Assembly (NCBI GenBank): GCA_905479905.1
Contig: CAJQOK010000309.1
Coordinates: forward strand, 1 to 8,862
Length of the DNA: 8,862 bases
Source of the DNA: an uncultured Aliterella sp.
Lineage (GTDB): Bacteria; Cyanobacteriota; Cyanobacteriia; Cyanobacteriales; Chroococcidiopsidaceae
Direction: 5' to 3'
Shown: piece by piece, positions 6,699 to 8,862 of the stretch
Layout of the letters: every line of letters begins with the position of its first letter
Position numbering within the stretch: the first letter of the stretch is position 1
Notes under the pieces: model-generated
Seen by the model: only the letters and a program-made list of their open reading frames with translations
The model's database searches: none
What the model was told of the DNA's origin: nothing
Made by a program: the position numbers and the translations under genes

Positions 6699-6854
6699 TT
6701 AGTTAAAATAGCTCATTTCTGACTCTAGCTGCCGAACTAACTGCTCATCTCCATTAGCTCTAGCAACTTGTAGGCGATGCTCTAAACTTTTTTGGATATT
6801 AACGCGGTGAGCATCAGAGGCTTGCTTGGCGGCTTGTTGTTTATTTCTAATCAT
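6699..6854 (-). CDS. Conserved-looking small protein, 51 residues
   Basis: ATG at 6854 begins MIRNKQQAAKQASDAHRVNI and the protein ends with MSYFN and TAA at 6699. It is mostly helical and highly charged, with a central LEHRLQVARANGDEQLVRQLESE repeat-like amphipathic helix pair broken by the Asn-Gly at residues 34-35 (key residues Leu24, Leu28, Leu39, Leu43). I recall small cyanobacterial proteins of this general pattern but know of no function. Support for a real gene: sound codon use, a helical protein with sensible heptad-like spacing, and a strong intrinsic terminator 25 bases behind the stop. It has no neighbour close enough to be in an operon with it. A short alternative is that the transcript acts as an RNA, which is less likely. 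Confidence 0.75.
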   Translation of the reverse strand: MIRNKQQAAKQASDAHRVNIQKSLEHRLQVARANGDEQLVRQLESEMSYFN

Positions 6855-7080
6855 GATTACTTATCTGTTTTATTAGTTTTTTTGTTTGTTAATCCTAACA
6901 TAACACCTAATTCGTAACAACGGCTACAGAAAAACTCTAAAATCCTTAGAAAAAAGTCAATTTCTAACCAAAGATAGAGCAAAGTAGGTTTTGTCACCTT
7001 TTGAGTTTACGGTTATATATAAATTGCTATAGTTCAGACGCAATACCTTTAAACAGAGGCGAAATGAGGCTAATAGAGGT

Positions 7081-7485
7081 TTATAGATAACGTTGGGCAA
7101 CTTTCCAGTAGCGGGAAAAACTTTTGAGATCGATATAACCCTCATATTCAAAAAATGGTTCTATTGGTAGCACAGTAATGGGTAGAGCGATTTTTTGGCA
7201 AATATCTTTAAATCGAGGACTAGGGCTTGTAGCCGTGACCACAGCATGGCGATCGCATTCTTCGGCAAAAGCAACTATTTCCGTTGCTACGTCTCCGCGT
7301 CGAATCACTACAGGTAGCTCTAACAAACATTCGTAAATAAATTTTACTCGTTTGAGACTTAGCTGCCACTCATCAATTAAAGCATCATCCCATACCCAAA
7401 TTGCCGGAGCATCAGGGTACATTTTTAAGGCAGGATTAGCAGGACTCAAACAGTCTCCATGTACCCAAATTATTGGTATAGTCAT
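7081..7485 (-). CDS. Stand-alone photolyase-like N-terminal alpha/beta domain
   Basis: A 134-residue protein resembling the N-terminal Rossmann-like (antenna) domain of DNA photolyases and cryptochromes. IIWVHGDCLSPANPAL (5-20) corresponds to the family's WFRRDLRLxDNPAL; AIWVWDD (28-34) is the next strand and VVIRRGDVATEIVAFAEE (59-76) corresponds to VLRGDPxxxLxxLAxE. It ends with FSRYWKVAQRYL and no FAD-binding part. The frame is open upstream to 7599, but that part overlaps the preceding gene and is not family-like, so ATG 7485 is the start. It lies 4 bases after the stop of the FAD-domain gene, clearly in one transcript. The two Arg of the canonical RRD motif are replaced (HGD), so chromophore binding may differ or be lost. 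The probable role is to complement or regulate the neighbouring FAD protein; this is inference. Confidence 0.78.
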   Translation of the reverse strand: MTIPIIWVHGDCLSPANPALKMYPDAPAIWVWDDALIDEWQLSLKRVKFIYECLLELPVVIRRGDVATEIVAFAEECDRHAVVTATSPSPRFKDICQKIALPITVLPIEPFFEYEGYIDLKSFSRYWKVAQRYL

Positions 7486-7489
7486 AATT

Positions 7490-8347
7490 TTAAGCCCTTG
7501 GGCGCTGAGGATTTTTAGGGCGGTGTTTTTGGGGAGTAGAGCGATAAAACTCCGCTTGGGGAAATAATTGGTTTTGCAATTTTTCGTAGCTTCCTTCAAA
7601 GTCGCAGCTACCGTAGAAAGGACATTGACGACAATAAACTCCTTCAGTATGACGCTCTAAATTTTCCCGGTTGAAAAAATATGGTTTTTGGCTAAAGGTA
7701 CTCGAAACCCACTGCCAAGATAGATTATTACTAGCGGGATCGCCATCTAATAAATGTTGCAAAAACCAGACTGCACCTGCTTTCCAGCTAATAGAGCGCC
7801 AATGCACTATGTAAGATGCAAGCCATAATCGCGCGTGATTGTGTAAATATCCTGTTTCGCGCAACTGCTGGCTAAAACTATCAATGCAGACAAGCTTAGT
7901 TGTTCCACTAGCAATATCATCGGGTAATACCTCTGCATAGTTTTTAGACGTATAGCCAGTTTTATAAGGCTCTCTGTCTAGCCAAATATCATTACCAAGC
8001 TCAATATAAAGCCGTTGCCAATAATCACGCCATCCTAGTTCGTTGATTAGTTTACTTGCTTCATCTTTTTGTTGTACTTGAGCTTGAATGTAATCGCGAA
8101 TTTCTGCCAAACTTAAAACCCCATAACGGATGTATGGCGACAAGCGAGTCACTGCACCAGTTAGATAGTTGCGCGAACTAGCATATTTAGACGGGTTTAC
8201 TTGCTCTAAAAGTTCTTGAGCGGCTTTGCGACCACCTATAGCTGTACTAATATGGTTATCCCGTGCTGTGGCTGTAGGAAATTGGGTTTGGAGGTAAGCA
8301 ATTAATTCCTCTGAAGTAGCAAACTCTCGCCGCATATCTTTATTCAT
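7490..8347 (-). CDS. Stand-alone photolyase/cryptochrome FAD-binding domain with putative Fe-S cysteines
   Basis: A 285-residue protein that is only the FAD-binding half of a photolyase (complete enzymes are about 450-500 residues). Visible motifs from ATG 8347: TRLSPYIRYGVLS (67-79, FAD phosphate region), NELGWRDYWQRLY (102-114), RETGYLHNHARLWLASY (163-179) and DGDPASNNLSWQW (201-213, flavin site). These match CPD photolyases that use blue light and FADH- to split pyrimidine dimers. Cys154, Cys239, Cys242 and Cys248 (C-x84-C-x2-C-x5-C) are placed like the [4Fe-4S] ligands of FeS-BCP enzymes such as PhrB, both before the RL helix and after the KPY segment. The C-terminal 17 residues are basic. 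ATG 8347 is preferred over the TTG at 8350; a GGAA stretch lies upstream. It is followed after 4 bases by a photolyase-like N-terminal domain gene. Repair versus signalling role cannot be decided from sequence. Confidence 0.85.
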   Translation of the reverse strand: MNKDMRREFATSEELIAYLQTQFPTATARDNHISTAIGGRKAAQELLEQVNPSKYASSRNYLTGAVTRLSPYIRYGVLSLAEIRDYIQAQVQQKDEASKLINELGWRDYWQRLYIELGNDIWLDREPYKTGYTSKNYAEVLPDDIASGTTKLVCIDSFSQQLRETGYLHNHARLWLASYIVHWRSISWKAGAVWFLQHLLDGDPASNNLSWQWVSSTFSQKPYFFNRENLERHTEGVYCRQCPFYGSCDFEGSYEKLQNQLFPQAEFYRSTPQKHRPKNPQRPRA

Positions 8348-8559
8348 CAAGGTATTTTCCGTTAGTCTCTATAACTATTGTGAACTAATGCGATCGCACT
8401 GCAACGTTGAAGGTTAGACAAAAGAGATTTTTATTGCTTTTGACTTTTCAATTCAATCGTTAGGTAGTTGGTTACACTACAAATCAAATGATATAGATTT
8501 TGTAAAGGTATATAGACCTAGTAATCTGAATCCTTTGCAGCGTTACTGTAAAAATTTTA

Positions 8560-8862
8560 ATGATGACAACGCTAAACGGGCGGTATCAAGTTATTCAGGT
8601 TTTAGGACATGGCGGGTTTGGTGAAACCTTCTTAGCTGAGGATACTTACCTGCCTTCCCGCCGTCCTTGTGTGATTAAGCAGCTAAAGGTAATGAATAAC
8701 CCGCAAAAGAACCAAGCGGGACAACAAAAGTTTCAACAAGAGCGATTTGGGCGCGAAGCAGCGACTTTAGAAAAACTAGGAGAAGGTAGCACCCAAATTC
8801 CTAAGCTTTTCGCCTACTTTGTCGAAAACGAGGAGTTTTACTTGATTCAAGAGTGGATTCAA
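8560..8862 (+). CDS. Serine/threonine protein kinase, 3' end outside the window
   Basis: From ATG 8560 the frame is open to the window end (101 codons). The N-terminal lobe of a Hanks-type kinase begins at once: the glycine loop GHGGFG (16-21), then FLAED, the ATP-binding Lys40 in VIKQL, the probable alphaC Glu66 in RFGREAATLEKL, and the hinge region FYLIQEWI (93-100). The insertion between the glycine loop and Lys (YLPSRRPC) is typical of cyanobacterial kinases that often carry C-terminal WD40, TPR or pentapeptide repeats; which one occurs here is outside the window. The upstream frame is closed by TGA at 8527, so ATG 8560 or the adjacent ATG 8563 is the start. The gene is divergent from the photolyase pair with a 212-base gap that must hold both promoters; TTGGTT-N18-TATAGA (8468-8497) is a weak candidate. 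Confidence 0.92.
   Translation, partial: MMTTLNGRYQVIQVLGHGGFGETFLAEDTYLPSRRPCVIKQLKVMNNPQKNQAGQQKFQQERFGREAATLEKLGEGSTQIPKLFAYFVENEEFYLIQEWIQ

Noticed and set aside
6855..7080. Promoter boxes or a small RNA in this gap
   Set aside because: The gap is AT-rich; a TTGACT box on the - strand near 6957 has no good -10 at a proper distance, and no stable hairpin was seen.
6957..7151. Open frame on the - strand overlapping the end of the alpha/beta protein gene
   Set aside because: It overlaps a better supported gene in a different phase and has no recognisable sequence.
7486..7492. The two photolyase genes as one gene split by a frameshift
   Set aside because: The domain order is reversed from a normal photolyase, and a clean TAA, a 4-base gap and an ATG separate them; one chain would need both readthrough and a frame change.
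7352..7567. Open frame on the + strand across the photolyase pair
   Set aside because: It is antisense to both photolyase genes, with no recognisable product.
7486..7599. Longer start for the photolyase-like alpha/beta protein
   Set aside because: This stretch encodes the C-terminus of the FAD protein in another frame; the family sequence begins at ATG 7485.

Overview
The window is cyanobacterial chromosome. Twelve exact copies of the HIP1 octamer GCGATCGC lie in 8.9 kb, the DNA is moderately AT-rich, and two gene groups are close to cyanobacteria-specific: a bilin reductase (pcyA) and a DevBCA-type exporter. The genus cannot be fixed from the sequence. No tRNA, rRNA, CRISPR array or intact insertion sequence was seen. 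No gene-free stretch exceeds about 230 bases.

Left part (1-1908, + strand). The window opens inside pcyA, whose product makes phycocyanobilin. Next is a small HicB-like antitoxin gene. It overlaps by ATGA a HicA-like toxin gene that is broken by a +1 frameshift near 1061 and also lacks the usual catalytic His. Then comes a cold-shock domain fused to a DUF1294 membrane domain. A short peptide resembling a transposase core fragment follows at 1907-1978.

Middle (2034-5837, + strand). Membrane fusion protein, permease and ATPase genes (devB-devC-devA type) are packed with gaps of 5 and 8 bases and form a clear operon for an ABC exporter of the type that works with a TolC-like outer membrane channel. 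No tolC is present here. A 182-residue basic protein of unknown function follows 65 bases later. Its stop codon overlaps the stop of a convergent DUF1361 membrane protein gene.

Right part (5834-8347, - strand). After the DUF1361 gene there is a 51-residue small protein gene with a strong hairpin terminator behind it. The most interesting locus is a two-gene unit at 7081-8347: a stand-alone photolyase-type FAD-binding domain followed 4 bases later by a stand-alone photolyase-like alpha/beta (antenna) domain. A normal photolyase carries these two domains in one chain in the opposite order. The FAD protein also carries four cysteines (154, 239, 242, 248) placed like the [4Fe-4S] ligands of FeS-BCP photolyases, although its flavin-site motifs look like those of ordinary photolyases. 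Divergent from this unit, the first 101 codons of a serine/threonine protein kinase run off the right end.
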